A model generated the notes under the pieces. The model made no database searches and was not told the origin of the DNA. It was given only the letters and a program-made list of their open reading frames with translations. A DNA stretch of 64,000 nt from Pseudophaeobacter sp965641885 (lineage in GTDB: Bacteria; Pseudomonadota; Alphaproteobacteria; Rhodobacterales; Rhodobacteraceae). Shown one piece after another: positions 8,647-16,636 of the stretch (position 1 is the stretch's first letter; every line of letters starts with the position of its first letter). Location: the NCBI GenBank assembly GCA_965641885.1, contig OZ282574.1, positions 3,224,001 through 3,288,000 on the forward strand, given 5' to 3'. The position numbers were made by a program, and so were the translations under genes.

Positions 8647-9540
8647 TCAGGGCCGCTGCAGGATATAGTCAGGCTGAATGCCGGAGACCGAAATCGGCCC
8701 TGCCAGGTCTTTGCCTGCAAAGAACCCATAGTCAGAGATCAGTGCCGTTTTTACACCTGCCGCCTGGCCGCCCAGAATATCCGTGTGCAGGCTGTCTCCC
8801 ACCATCACGGTGCGCGCGAGGTCTTTTTCTTGCAGCTGTGTGAAGGCCAGATCGAAGATATTGCCAAAGGGTTTGCCAAAAAACTGCGGCTCAATCCCCG
8901 TCGCGTCTGCAAGGCGGTGGGCAAAGTGTCCGGGTTCAATCGAAAACCCCGCCTCACGGGGGGCAACGATGTCGGGGTTGCCGACATAGACAGGCCGGGG
9001 ATTGGCGCGCAGCGAGGCCTCCAGAAGGGACTGGCGTGTTTCCGTCCAAACCGCACTGCCCAGCATCACAAACCCGTCAACCGCCTCATAGGCCGCGGCA
9101 TCCTCGGCCAGATACTCCATATCAAAGGCCTCGATGTCGCCGCGCCCAAGGCTTTCGGTCGCCATCAGCCCCCATTTCATCGGCGGCGCCCTGTGCAGGG
9201 CCTGCAGGGTGGCTTTGCGGCTGGTGATCACATCCTCAGGCGCAAAATCATAACCGAGGCGCGCGTATTTCTCCATTAGCAAGACATGCGGAAACCCGGC
9301 TGCGTTTGACACAACCAGGACCCGCTTGCCCGCCTTTTGCAGCCCGGCGATACGCTCTGGCACGCCAGAAATTGCCGTATCGCCGATATTGAGCACGCCA
9401 AAGGCGTCCAGCAGAAACACGTCCATATCATCAGCCAGAGCATCAAGACTCGCAAGCCTTTGGCAGGCAGCCCCTGACGCCACAGACGGCAGACGGTGGC
9501 GCACGCGCTCGTAGGCGGCAAAAGCCTCATCCGCGTTCAA
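8647..9540 (-). CDS. HAD superfamily (subclass IIA) phosphohydrolase
   Basis: The family-typical nucleophile loop is FLLDAFGVLNIGD, the second motif VLVVSNAAG, the lysine region FFGKPFGNIF and the acidic metal site VMVGDSLHTDILGG, i.e. a C2A-capped HAD related to NagD. The usual second aspartate of the DxD loop is phenylalanine. A TTG at 9540 overlaps the upstream permease stop and has ggag just before it; this start gives 297 residues. An ATG at 9573 is also possible and would add 11 residues. The gene is the last of the phn-type operon, so it probably dephosphorylates or otherwise processes the imported phosphorus compound. Confidence 0.85.
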   Translation of the reverse strand: MNADEAFAAYERVRHRLPSVASGAACQRLASLDALADDMDVFLLDAFGVLNIGDTAISGVPERIAGLQKAGKRVLVVSNAAGFPHVLLMEKYARLGYDFAPEDVITSRKATLQALHRAPPMKWGLMATESLGRGDIEAFDMEYLAEDAAAYEAVDGFVMLGSAVWTETRQSLLEASLRANPRPVYVGNPDIVAPREAGFSIEPGHFAHRLADATGIEPQFFGKPFGNIFDLAFTQLQEKDLARTVMVGDSLHTDILGGQAAGVKTALISDYGFFAGKDLAGPISVSGIQPDYILQRP

Positions 9541-10352
9541 ATGATCGCTCCGCGTACCTTGGCAGACACCCATTCCGAGATCACCACGGCCGCAAGGATC
9601 ACCAAAAGGATCAGCGAGACCTGCGGCCAGGCCAGAACATTCAGCGATGAGGACAGCTGCAAGCCGATCCCCCCCGCGCCCACCAAGCCCAGAACGGTGC
9701 TTTCGCGAATATTGATGTCCCAGCGGAACACGGCAATACCGGCAAAGGCAGGCAGAATCTGCGGCACGATACCATAGGCCATCACCTGCCAGCGGGACGC
9801 GCCGGTGGCCGTGATCGCCTCAACCTGCGTCTGGTCGATTTCTTCGATCGCCTCATACAGCAGTTTGGCACAGAACCCGATCGAGCGGATGGCAATTGCG
9901 ACAACGCCGGCAAACACACCGGGGCCGATGATCGCAATCAGCAGCAGCGCCCAGATCAGCGAGTTGATCGACCGGGTCGACACAATGATCAGCAGCGCAA
10001 TAGGGCGCACAAACAGCTGCGAAGGGGTAGTGTTGCGGGCCGCCAGAAAGGCCACCGGCACCGCCAGCAGCAATGAGATGATGGTGCCCAGCGTCGCAAT
10101 ATTCAGCGTGTCCCAAATCGGCTTGCCCAGCTGCGCAATATATTCCCAGCGCGGCGGTGTTGCCCGGGTCCAGATGTCATTGGCAATACGCGGTGCGTCC
10201 CAGACAAAGAACCATGTGGTTGAGGCGGAAATCTGCTGCCAGCAATAGGCAAAGACGGCCACACCAATCAACCAAAGGACCCAGTGGACGAGGCTTTCGC
10301 GCCCGGTGCGACGTTGCCAGATCTTTTGGCCTTTCAAATCTTGTACTGGCAT
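9537..10352 (-). CDS. phnE: Phosphonate-type ABC transporter permease (second PhnE)
   Basis: A 271-residue membrane protein with about six hydrophobic helices and the ABC-permease EAA loop (EAITATGASRWQVMAYGIVPQ) that docks on the ATPase. The following segment FRWDINIRESTVLGLVGAGGIG is characteristic of PhnE proteins. Its start overlaps the stop of the first phnE by one base, and its stop overlaps the next HAD gene. Two different PhnE subunits in one operon would form a heterodimeric channel with the PhnC ATPase. Confidence 0.93.
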   Translation of the reverse strand: MPVQDLKGQKIWQRRTGRESLVHWVLWLIGVAVFAYCWQQISASTTWFFVWDAPRIANDIWTRATPPRWEYIAQLGKPIWDTLNIATLGTIISLLLAVPVAFLAARNTTPSQLFVRPIALLIIVSTRSINSLIWALLLIAIIGPGVFAGVVAIAIRSIGFCAKLLYEAIEEIDQTQVEAITATGASRWQVMAYGIVPQILPAFAGIAVFRWDINIRESTVLGLVGAGGIGLQLSSSLNVLAWPQVSLILLVILAAVVISEWVSAKVRGAII

Positions 10353-11173
10353 TATTGAACCCTCGCCCTGATCACGCCGGACAGGTATTCCAGCGCCATG
10401 ACGATCACGATGATGATCAGCAGGATCGCCGCCGCCGTGTCATATTCATAGCGATCAAAGGAGGTGTTCAGCGTGGCGCCAATGCCGCCTGCCCCCACCA
10501 GCCCCAGAATCGCGCTTTCCCGAAAGTTGATATCAAGACGATAGATGCTCAACCCAATCAGACGCGGCATCACCTGCGGCTGCACACCGTAGTTGATCCA
10601 CTGCGTCCACCTGGCACCTGTGGCTTTGATCGCCTCGGCCTGCACTTTGTCCATGCTCTCGATATCCTCGGCGAGCAGTTTGGACAAAAACCCAATGGTG
10701 GCAAAGCTGAGGGTCAGAAAGCCTGCGAGCGGGCCAAAGCCAAAAATCGCCACCAGCAGGATCGCGACGATGATCTCCTGCAAGGCGCGGCTAATCGCAA
10801 TGATGGAACGGCAAATAATATAGACCGGCAGCGGGGCAATGTTGCGGGCCGCGCCCAGCGCAATCGGGATCGAAATAGCGATCCCCACCACCGAGGAGGC
10901 AATGGTCATGATGATGCTTTCCACCATGCCTTCATATATGTCCGAAGACCGGGTGGTGAAATCCGGGCTGGTAAAGGCCAGCACAAATTTCTTACCGCGT
11001 TCCAACCCCTCATAGACACGCGACCAGTTCACCTCAATCGTCATATAGGCCGCGATCAGATAGGCGAGAAACCCCAGCATCAGCGTCCACCTTAGCCAGG
11101 GTTTTTTGACAAAAGAGGGCTTGCGCCACGGCTTGCCGATCAAGGTCTCCAGCTCAGTCACAGGCGCGCTCAT
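10352..11173 (-). CDS. phnE: Phosphonate-type ABC transporter permease (first PhnE)
   Basis: A 273-residue inner-membrane protein with an N-terminal helix near residue 30 and further helices from about residue 85. The EAA docking loop is EAIKATGARWTQWINYGVQPQ, followed by IYRLDINFRESAILGLVGAGGIG, which mirrors the second permease. It overlaps phnC by four bases (ATGA). With PhnC, PhnD and the second PhnE it forms an importer for phosphonates, phosphite or phosphate esters; no C-P lyase genes are present in the window to choose between these. Confidence 0.93.
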   Translation of the reverse strand: MSAPVTELETLIGKPWRKPSFVKKPWLRWTLMLGFLAYLIAAYMTIEVNWSRVYEGLERGKKFVLAFTSPDFTTRSSDIYEGMVESIIMTIASSVVGIAISIPIALGAARNIAPLPVYIICRSIIAISRALQEIIVAILLVAIFGFGPLAGFLTLSFATIGFLSKLLAEDIESMDKVQAEAIKATGARWTQWINYGVQPQVMPRLIGLSIYRLDINFRESAILGLVGAGGIGATLNTSFDRYEYDTAAAILLIIIVIVMALEYLSGVIRARVQ

Positions 11174-11961
11174 GAAGCGACCTCGGCATCTTCATCATCG
11201 ACGGCTTCGATGGTGGCTTCCCAGTCTTCCTCACCGTAAATCGTGGTGAGCACGTCCGGCGTGAGCCCCTCGGGGGGGCCATCAAATTCGACCGCGCCAA
11301 AGCGCAGGCCGATAACGCGCTGCACAAACATCTGTGCCAGGGCCACGTCGTGAATATTGATGATCGCTGCCAGACCGCGCTCTTTGCAGAGCTCACAAAT
11401 CAGCCGCATGATCTGGCGCGATGTTTTCGGGTCAAGCGAGGCTGTGGGCTCATCCACCAACAAAAGCGCCGGATCCTGGATCAGGGCGCGACAGATGCCG
11501 ACACGCTGGCGCTGGCCACCGGATAGCTCATCGGCGCGTTTGTCCGCCATATGGGCGAGGCCGACGCGGTCCAGCAGGCGAAAGGCCTCGTCGACATCGG
11601 ACTGCGGAAAACGCCGCAGGAAACTGCGCCAGAACCCGACATAGCCCAGCCGACCCGACAGCACATTTTCCATCACGGTCAGCCGTTCAACCAGCGCGTA
11701 TTCCTGAAAAATCATCCCCATGCGGCGGCGCTCGCGGCGCAGATTGCGCGGAGACAGGCCGGTCAATTCGACATCGCCAAGGTACACCTTGCCTGCCGTG
11801 GGCTCTACCAGCCGGTTGATGCAGCGGATCAGAGTGGACTTGCCCGCGCCCGACGGGCCAATCAGGGCCAGAACCTGCCCCTCGGGCACCTCCAGCTCAA
11901 CCGCCTTCAGGGCCTGATCGCCCGTTTTATATGTCTTAATAAGCTTCTCAAGCCGCAGCAT
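11170..11961 (-). CDS. phnC: Phosphonate-type ABC transporter ATP-binding protein
   Basis: The 263-residue ATPase has an intact Walker A (GPSGAGKST, about residues 33-41), the signature LSGGQRQRVGICRAL, Walker B (LLLVDEPTASLDP) and the switch histidine (INIHDVALA). The EYALVERLTVMENVLSGRLG segment after the Q-loop is typical of PhnC. It energises import through the two PhnE subunits. It lies between phnD and phnE in a minus-strand operon, with a hairpin in the phnD-phnC gap. Confidence 0.95.
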   Translation of the reverse strand: MLRLEKLIKTYKTGDQALKAVELEVPEGQVLALIGPSGAGKSTLIRCINRLVEPTAGKVYLGDVELTGLSPRNLRRERRRMGMIFQEYALVERLTVMENVLSGRLGYVGFWRSFLRRFPQSDVDEAFRLLDRVGLAHMADKRADELSGGQRQRVGICRALIQDPALLLVDEPTASLDPKTSRQIMRLICELCKERGLAAIINIHDVALAQMFVQRVIGLRFGAVEFDGPPEGLTPDVLTTIYGEEDWEATIEAVDDEDAEVAS

Positions 11962-11991
11962 GAAAACACCCCCACCCCAAATATTTTTGTT

Positions 11992-12017
11992 GGAAAAGGC
12001 GGGCCAAAGGACCCGCC
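11992..12017 (-). terminator. Intercistronic hairpin with T run between phnD and phnC
   Basis: Read on the minus strand, ggcggg/cccgcc form a 6-bp stem with an 8-base loop, followed by four T residues, beginning 14 bases after the phnD stop. It probably attenuates the permease and ATPase genes relative to the binding protein. Confidence 0.65.
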
Positions 12018-12030
12018 AAATCAGTCTTGA

Positions 12031-13005
12031 TTACTCGCAGGAGTAGCTCACGCCATTGGCCGTGTCGATTTTGCGGATCACGTCCCAAAAGACCTTATAG
12101 GTCATAGGCAGGAACTGTCCTTCGTTCGACTTTTCAAACTCAGCCTGAAGCGAGGAGCCTTCCCATTCAAAGTTGAAGAAGGCATTGCGAATGCTTTCCT
12201 TCAGCTCTGGTTTCAGGTTATGCGCCGTGCCAAAACCCGTGGTCGGGAAGGTTTGCGACTTATAGATCACCTTGACCTGTTCTTCGGTGATCACATCACG
12301 GCTCAGCATCCGCGCTTTGACCGAGTTGGCGATCGAGGCCGCCATATAGTCTTTATTGGCGACACCCAGGATCGAGTTGTCGTGCTTGCCGGAATAGACC
12401 GGTTCAAAATCACGCTCGGGCAGCATATCAAAGTCACCCTTCAAAATCGCACTGGGCGCTTTGAAGCCAGAGTTCGAGGTTGGCGAGGTGAAGGCAAGCT
12501 GCTTACCCTTGATGTCTTCGACCTTTTCAATGCCGGAGCCTGGATAGGTGATGATTTCCATTTCATAGCCAAAGTTGCCATCCTTGGACGCCATGATCGT
12601 GAAGGGGTTAAAGCCCGCACAGTTGACCGCCAGAGGGTTGGAACCAGTGTTGAAACCCGCAATGTGCAACCGGCCTGAGCGCATGGCTTCGATCTGGGCT
12701 GCGTTGTTTTGCACCGGAAAGAACACCACCGATTTGCCGGTCTCGGCCTCCAGATGGGTCAGGAAATCGGACCAGGCCGCTTTGTAGACGGCGGGGTCTT
12801 CAACGGGTGTATAGGCAAAGATCAACGTGTCAGGGTCAACCTGATCCGCAGGATCCGTGGGGGTGTCCGCAATCAGATCGCCATCAACATCGCAAAACTG
12901 TTTGTCCAGGTCGCCGCGCGGGCAATCCTGCGCAGCAACAGGTCCGGCAAGCGAAAGTGCAAATGCCATGGCGGCGCCAGACATCAATGAGTTCAATAGT
13001 TTCAT
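12031..13005 (-). CDS. phnD: Phosphonate/phosphate-ester ABC transporter substrate-binding protein
   Basis: The 324-residue protein has a Sec signal peptide ending in PVAAQ and then a PhnD-type two-lobed periplasmic receptor (TLIFAYTPVEDPAVYKAAWSDFL, then MRSGRLHIAGFNTG). A Cys-Asp-rich N-terminal stretch after the signal (CPRGDLDKQFCD) may be held by a disulfide. It delivers the ligand to the PhnE permeases. agggagga precedes the start. A 70-base gap to the upstream phosphatase gene leaves room for its own promoter; I see no clear Pho box. Confidence 0.93.
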   Translation of the reverse strand: MKLLNSLMSGAAMAFALSLAGPVAAQDCPRGDLDKQFCDVDGDLIADTPTDPADQVDPDTLIFAYTPVEDPAVYKAAWSDFLTHLEAETGKSVVFFPVQNNAAQIEAMRSGRLHIAGFNTGSNPLAVNCAGFNPFTIMASKDGNFGYEMEIITYPGSGIEKVEDIKGKQLAFTSPTSNSGFKAPSAILKGDFDMLPERDFEPVYSGKHDNSILGVANKDYMAASIANSVKARMLSRDVITEEQVKVIYKSQTFPTTGFGTAHNLKPELKESIRNAFFNFEWEGSSLQAEFEKSNEGQFLPMTYKVFWDVIRKIDTANGVSYSCE

Positions 13006-13075
13006 TCAGAAATCCTCCCTAGAGGATCAAACTACCCGAAACGAAAAATTTTGCCAGAAAGATTGTGTCAAATCG

Positions 13076-13732
13076 TCACGGCATCGAAATGCCGTGCGCA
13101 GACCAGTCCGCAAAGCGATCCGCATCAGGGAGATCCGGCAATGGCGCGTTCAGGTAGCCATTGGAAAACAGCCGGAACGGCACCCCGGCATTTTGCGCCG
13201 TAAGATAGTCAATAGAGCTGTCACCGACATAAAGCGCCTGCGCAGGCTCTGCCCCCATCTCACTGATGCAGCTCAATAGCGGCGCAGGGTCCGGCTTTTT
13301 CGCAAGACCGTCCTGTGCGCCAGAGATCACCTTGAAAAACCGACTCAACTCCAGTCGCTCACAGATGTCACGGGCAGGCTGAACGGGCTTGTTGGTGCAA
13401 ACGCCCAGCACAATGCCAGCCTCCTGAAAGGTAACAAGCGCAGCCATAACCCCGCGATAGGGGCGGGTCAGCGTTGTCATATTCTGGCCGTAGGCGTCCA
13501 GAAAGATATCCAGCGCCTTTGCCCGCAACGCGGCGTCATAGCCGCCGGTGGCAGTGAGGCTCCTCTCAACCAGCTTTTCCACCCCATTGCCGATGAAAGA
13601 GACCACCACAGGCAGCTCAAGCGCCGCACGTCCAAGGGCGGCAAGCGTTACATTTATGGCGGCGTGCAGGTCAGGTGCGCTGTGAATGAGCGTGCCGTCC
13701 AAATCAAATATAATCGCTTTAGGGAGGTCCAT
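13076..13732 (-). CDS. gph: HAD phosphatase, phosphoglycolate-phosphatase-like
   Basis: The 218-residue protein has the complete HAD set: nucleophile FDLDGTLIHSAPDL, second motif VCTNKP, lysine AKKPDPAPLL and acidic YVGDSSIDYLTAQNAG. The FIGNGVEKLVERSL cap segment is typical of Gph/PGP phosphatases. It is co-directional with and 70 bases upstream of phnD, so it may process an imported phosphorylated compound instead of, or as well as, 2-phosphoglycolate. It is not a phosphonoacetaldehyde hydrolase by its DLDGT loop. The symbol reflects family resemblance only. Confidence 0.85.
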   Translation of the reverse strand: MDLPKAIIFDLDGTLIHSAPDLHAAINVTLAALGRAALELPVVVSFIGNGVEKLVERSLTATGGYDAALRAKALDIFLDAYGQNMTTLTRPYRGVMAALVTFQEAGIVLGVCTNKPVQPARDICERLELSRFFKVISGAQDGLAKKPDPAPLLSCISEMGAEPAQALYVGDSSIDYLTAQNAGVPFRLFSNGYLNAPLPDLPDADRFADWSAHGISMP

Positions 13733-14071
13733 TCGAAGGGGTCTCTTTCTGTGAGTGGTTTCGCCATGCCCAAGATCTGTCTTCCAAAGGAGTCCAGATT
13801 CCCGTGACGCCAGACCGCCTCAACTTCAACGCTCAGAGCTGATAGTCAACGAAAGAAATCCGCAGCCTTAGTCCGTGGCTTGCCCTGTCGCTGTTGCCAG
13901 ATATTGACCCGGACAATGCGCTGCCACCCCTGACCGCCTACTGCATCATGCGATTGGGAAAGGTGAAACTCTTGCCGTTTTTCCTGACCGGGGGCCCCAA
14001 AACGGACTGCCACTGAGCCCAGGAATGAACCCAGGAAAGCGGAAGTAGCACATGTGACGCCGCCGTTGGGC
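13733..14071. other. Gap with a possible protein C-terminal remnant
   Basis: No intact gene is evident. On the plus strand, 13753-13842 reads as a protein-like tail (EWFRHAQDLSSKGVQIPV, then TPDRLNFNAQS and a stop) without any start or upstream domain. It could be the 3' end of a lost gene. The rest (13843-14071) holds only low-quality frames on the minus strand that run into the TetR gene. Confidence 0.3.
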
Positions 14072-14770
14072 TCAATTGGAATGCGAGCCATTCGGCTGAT
14101 ACCCAATAACCACCGCGCCAAGAACCATATCGACAACGCGCTGGCGCAACCTTTTTTGCCCCTCCTCCGTATGGAGGCTGTTGCCAAATGACGCCGAAAA
14201 CGTCGCCTCATTGGAGACATTATAAAAACTCGCTGAGCTGGTCATCCAGTGGAGCTCAAGCGGGTCAGCATCCTGACGCAAAACGCCGCTCGCTTTGCCC
14301 CGCTCACAAACGTCAGCCAATTTGTCGATGATGGCCTTGTTCAGCTTTGGGATGATTTCTGACTTCTTGACGTACTCTGCATTGTGAATGTTCTCGATCA
14401 TCACAAGGCGGATGAACTGAGGGTTATTCACATGTGAATCAAACGTCGCTTCGGTGAGGCGGCGCAGGGCCGGGACAGGTTCTAGGTCTGCAACATTCAA
14501 CGCCTGTTCCGTGTTGCGCAGCGATGAATACACCCGCTCAAGGACGTGTTGATACAGCCCCTCTTTGTCGCCGAAATAGTAGTAAATCATGCGCTTAGAG
14601 GTCGCCGTCCTCTTGGCAATTTCGTTGATGTTCGCCCCCGCAAGACCTTGAGCCGCAAATTCCTCTGTGGCGATGGTCAGGATGTTCTCCTTGACTGCCT
14701 CAGGGTCTTTTTTCCAAGAGGTCTTTCGCTTTTTGTCTGCAGGGTCCGTGCTTCTATCCATTTCGCCCAC
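14072..14770 (-). CDS. TetR-family transcriptional regulator
   Basis: The 232-residue protein has a TetR helix-turn-helix at about residues 28-75 (ILTIATEEFAAQGLAGANINEIA, then SKRMIYYYFGDKEGLY) and a helical ligand-binding C-terminal part. It is divergent from tctC with a 157-base shared promoter region that contains repeated aggtac elements, its probable binding sites. Context makes it the likely repressor of the quinate/shikimate-type operon; the inducer is not known. Confidence 0.92.
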   Translation of the reverse strand: MGEMDRSTDPADKKRKTSWKKDPEAVKENILTIATEEFAAQGLAGANINEIAKRTATSKRMIYYYFGDKEGLYQHVLERVYSSLRNTEQALNVADLEPVPALRRLTEATFDSHVNNPQFIRLVMIENIHNAEYVKKSEIIPKLNKAIIDKLADVCERGKASGVLRQDADPLELHWMTSSASFYNVSNEATFSASFGNSLHTEEGQKRLRQRVVDMVLGAVVIGYQPNGSHSN

Positions 14771-14796
14771 CTCTCAGGTTCTTGTGATTCCCTCCC

Positions 14797-14860
14797 TGAG
14801 GTACCACGAAATTAACTCCCAGGTACATTGCAATTGACAAATTAACCCCGAGGTACATAA
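14797..14860. promoter_or_regulatory. Direct repeats in the TetR-tctC promoter region
   Basis: Two 22-base units, 14809-14830 and 14839-14860, share the pattern aaattaacYccSaggtacat at 30-base spacing, and a third gaggtac lies at 14798-14804. A -35-like ttgaca (14834-14839) lies between the units. The position between divergent genes makes these likely regulator sites. Confidence 0.6.
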
Positions 14861-14927
14861 AGGAGGGAGTGACGGCGAAGCGGGGAGCGAATCGTCGGCC
14901 AGAAAAGATCACTTAGGGAGGACAAAA

Positions 14928-15926
14928 ATGTCTCGTAAACTGATTGGCGCATTTGTTGCGTTTGGACTGAGCACAGGCTTTGCAATGGCTCAGGATTACC
15001 CAACCAAAGAAATCCAGGGCATCATTCAATGGGGTGCTGGCGGTTCAACCGATACCGTGATGCGGTCTGTGACCCCCCACGCCGAAGCAGCGCTTGGTGG
15101 TACGGTTGTTATGCAGAACATGACCGGCGCAGTTGGGGCCATCGCCCTCAACCATGTCGCAGGTGCCAAAACGGATGGCTACACCCTGCTTATGGGCGCC
15201 GAAAACCCACTGCTTTATAAAGTGATGGGCCTTGGGGACAAAGACTACTCTGAATTCAAACCAATCAACATCCTGGCGCGTGGGACACCTATTCTTGTGG
15301 CCAATAACGATGCACCGTTCGACGACTATGCCGGCATGCTGGACTATATCGCCAAAAATCCCGGCGCGTTGCGGCTGGGCTCAACCGGGCCAGGCGGCGT
15401 GCCTTCGGTTGTCACCGCGATGATGAACACGGTTGAAGGCAAGCTCGATGTCATCGCGGTACCTTATGATGGCGACGGCCCTGCGCTGACCGCGCTGCAG
15501 GGTGGTGCGATTGACGTGATGCCGGCGGTTTTGGGCGCTGCAATCGAAAGCATCCGTGCCGGTGCGATGAAGCCAATTGCGATTTTTGATGTTGAGCAAA
15601 ACGCAAAGCTGCCAGACGTGCCGCTCGTGACATCCTACAACGCGGCCTACAGCACATATCTCCCCTGGGGCCCGTTCTTTGGCGTCTTCGCGCCAAACGG
15701 CACACCAGACGATGTTGTGGCGAAACTGAGCGCTGCCTATTCCGAGGGCGCAGCCCATCCCGATTTCGTAGAGCTGATGGACAACCGTGGCTTTACAATG
15801 ATGGGAATCAGCGGCGACGAAGCCACGGCGTTCCTGTCCAAATGGCAGCAGGGCACAGCCTGGCTGCTTCAGGACGCCGGCCTGGCCAAGGCCTCGCCTG
15901 AAGAGTTCGGTATCGCCCGTCCATAA
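14928..15926 (+). CDS. tctC: Tripartite tricarboxylate transporter receptor (TctC/Bug family)
   Basis: The 332-residue periplasmic receptor has a signal peptide (LIGAFVAFGLSTGFAMAQ) and Bug-family landmarks: YPTKEIQGIIQWGAGGSTD, the NMTGAVGAIA ligand loop and LRLGSTGPGG. It binds a carboxylate ligand for the TctAB permease. agggagg precedes the ATG. The downstream dehydroshikimate pathway genes suggest quinate, shikimate or dehydroshikimate as ligand (inference). Confidence 0.93.
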   Translation: MSRKLIGAFVAFGLSTGFAMAQDYPTKEIQGIIQWGAGGSTDTVMRSVTPHAEAALGGTVVMQNMTGAVGAIALNHVAGAKTDGYTLLMGAENPLLYKVMGLGDKDYSEFKPINILARGTPILVANNDAPFDDYAGMLDYIAKNPGALRLGSTGPGGVPSVVTAMMNTVEGKLDVIAVPYDGDGPALTALQGGAIDVMPAVLGAAIESIRAGAMKPIAIFDVEQNAKLPDVPLVTSYNAAYSTYLPWGPFFGVFAPNGTPDDVVAKLSAAYSEGAAHPDFVELMDNRGFTMMGISGDEATAFLSKWQQGTAWLLQDAGLAKASPEEFGIARP

Positions 15927-15977
15927 ACCATAGCCCGACGTTGTCGGATGGTGGGCCTTCGGGACTGCCAAACATGG

Positions 15978-16014
15978 TGCCGCCCAGAGTGAAACGATGC
16001 TGGGCGGCATTTTC
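15978..16014 (+). terminator. Intercistronic hairpin between tctC and tctB
   Basis: tgccgcccag/ctgggcggca form a perfect 10-bp stem around a 12-base loop, followed by a short T run. It begins 52 bases after the tctC stop and is probably a partial terminator or mRNA-stabilising element favouring tctC. Confidence 0.65.
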
Positions 16015-16062
16015 CGTTCCGGGGGGAGGATACCCGGATCATACCCCAGGGAGGTGAGGATC

Positions 16063-16623
16063 ATGGATCCCGAATTTAGAGGTGATACGGATCATCACGA
16101 CGGCACATCCGACGCGACGCCAGGCGGATATGTTGAAATGCGGCGGCCCGGCGAGCTGGCCTTTGCCCTGTTCCTGACAGCGGCCAGCCTGTTTCTGCTG
16201 TACAGCGCCTATGGCATTTCCGGCTTTGAAGCCCTGTCCGCGCCGGGTGCTATTCCCATGGCCACGACCTTTGTGATGGCTATAGCTGCTTTGGGCGTGG
16301 TTCTGCGCACCGCCCGCTTGCCAATAGTAACGAGTGAAACTGTTTCCAAAGATATCCTGCCGGGAACAGTGATCCTGTTTATCGGTTTTCTGATTGTGTT
16401 TGGCCTGCTGTTGCAGCCTCTCGGTTTTGTCCTCACGGCGGCCCTGTTTCTGGTTGTTACGATCAAAGTGCTGGTCCGGCGGGGCTGGGGCTACACCCTT
16501 GCCGTCGCGTTTGGTTCATTAGTGGTGATCTGGGTGGTTTTCCGGGTCGTCTTTACCGTGCTGTTGCCTGCCGGGATCCTGCCCGAGGCCGAATTCATCC
16601 AGTATTTCCGTAACCTGATCTAG
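16063..16623 (+). CDS. tctB: Tripartite tricarboxylate transporter small permease subunit (TctB)
   Basis: The 186-residue protein has a polar N-terminus followed by four hydrophobic segments, as in TctB. The start at 16063 has gggaggtgagg directly upstream; an earlier in-frame ATG at 15997 lies inside the intercistronic hairpin and is rejected. It joins TctA in the membrane. TctB sequences vary strongly, so the call rests mostly on topology and position between tctC and tctA. Confidence 0.87.
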   Translation: MDPEFRGDTDHHDGTSDATPGGYVEMRRPGELAFALFLTAASLFLLYSAYGISGFEALSAPGAIPMATTFVMAIAALGVVLRTARLPIVTSETVSKDILPGTVILFIGFLIVFGLLLQPLGFVLTAALFLVVTIKVLVRRGWGYTLAVAFGSLVVIWVVFRVVFTVLLPAGILPEAEFIQYFRNLI

Positions 16624-16636
16624 GAGGAGCTTTCCG

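Noticed and set aside
7963..9279. A 438-codon open frame on the plus strand across the muramidase and HAD genes
   Set aside because: It is antisense to two genes with clear motifs, has no domain pattern of its own and shows the codon bias of a shadow frame.
10157..11095. A long plus-strand frame opposite the phnE genes
   Set aside because: It spans two well-supported permease genes and lacks any recognisable motif.
12006..13090. Pho box in front of phnD
   Set aside because: The bases upstream of phnD contain only a loose TGAC-type match without the expected 11-base periodic repeat.
13076..13732. Phosphonoacetaldehyde hydrolase (PhnX) as identity of the HAD next to phnD
   Set aside because: The nucleophile loop is DLDGT, not the DxAGT of PhnX, and the cap sequence matches phosphoglycolate phosphatases.
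13846..14220. A 124-codon minus-strand frame before the tetR stop
   Set aside because: It overlaps the end of the TetR gene in another frame and shows no motif; composition looks random.
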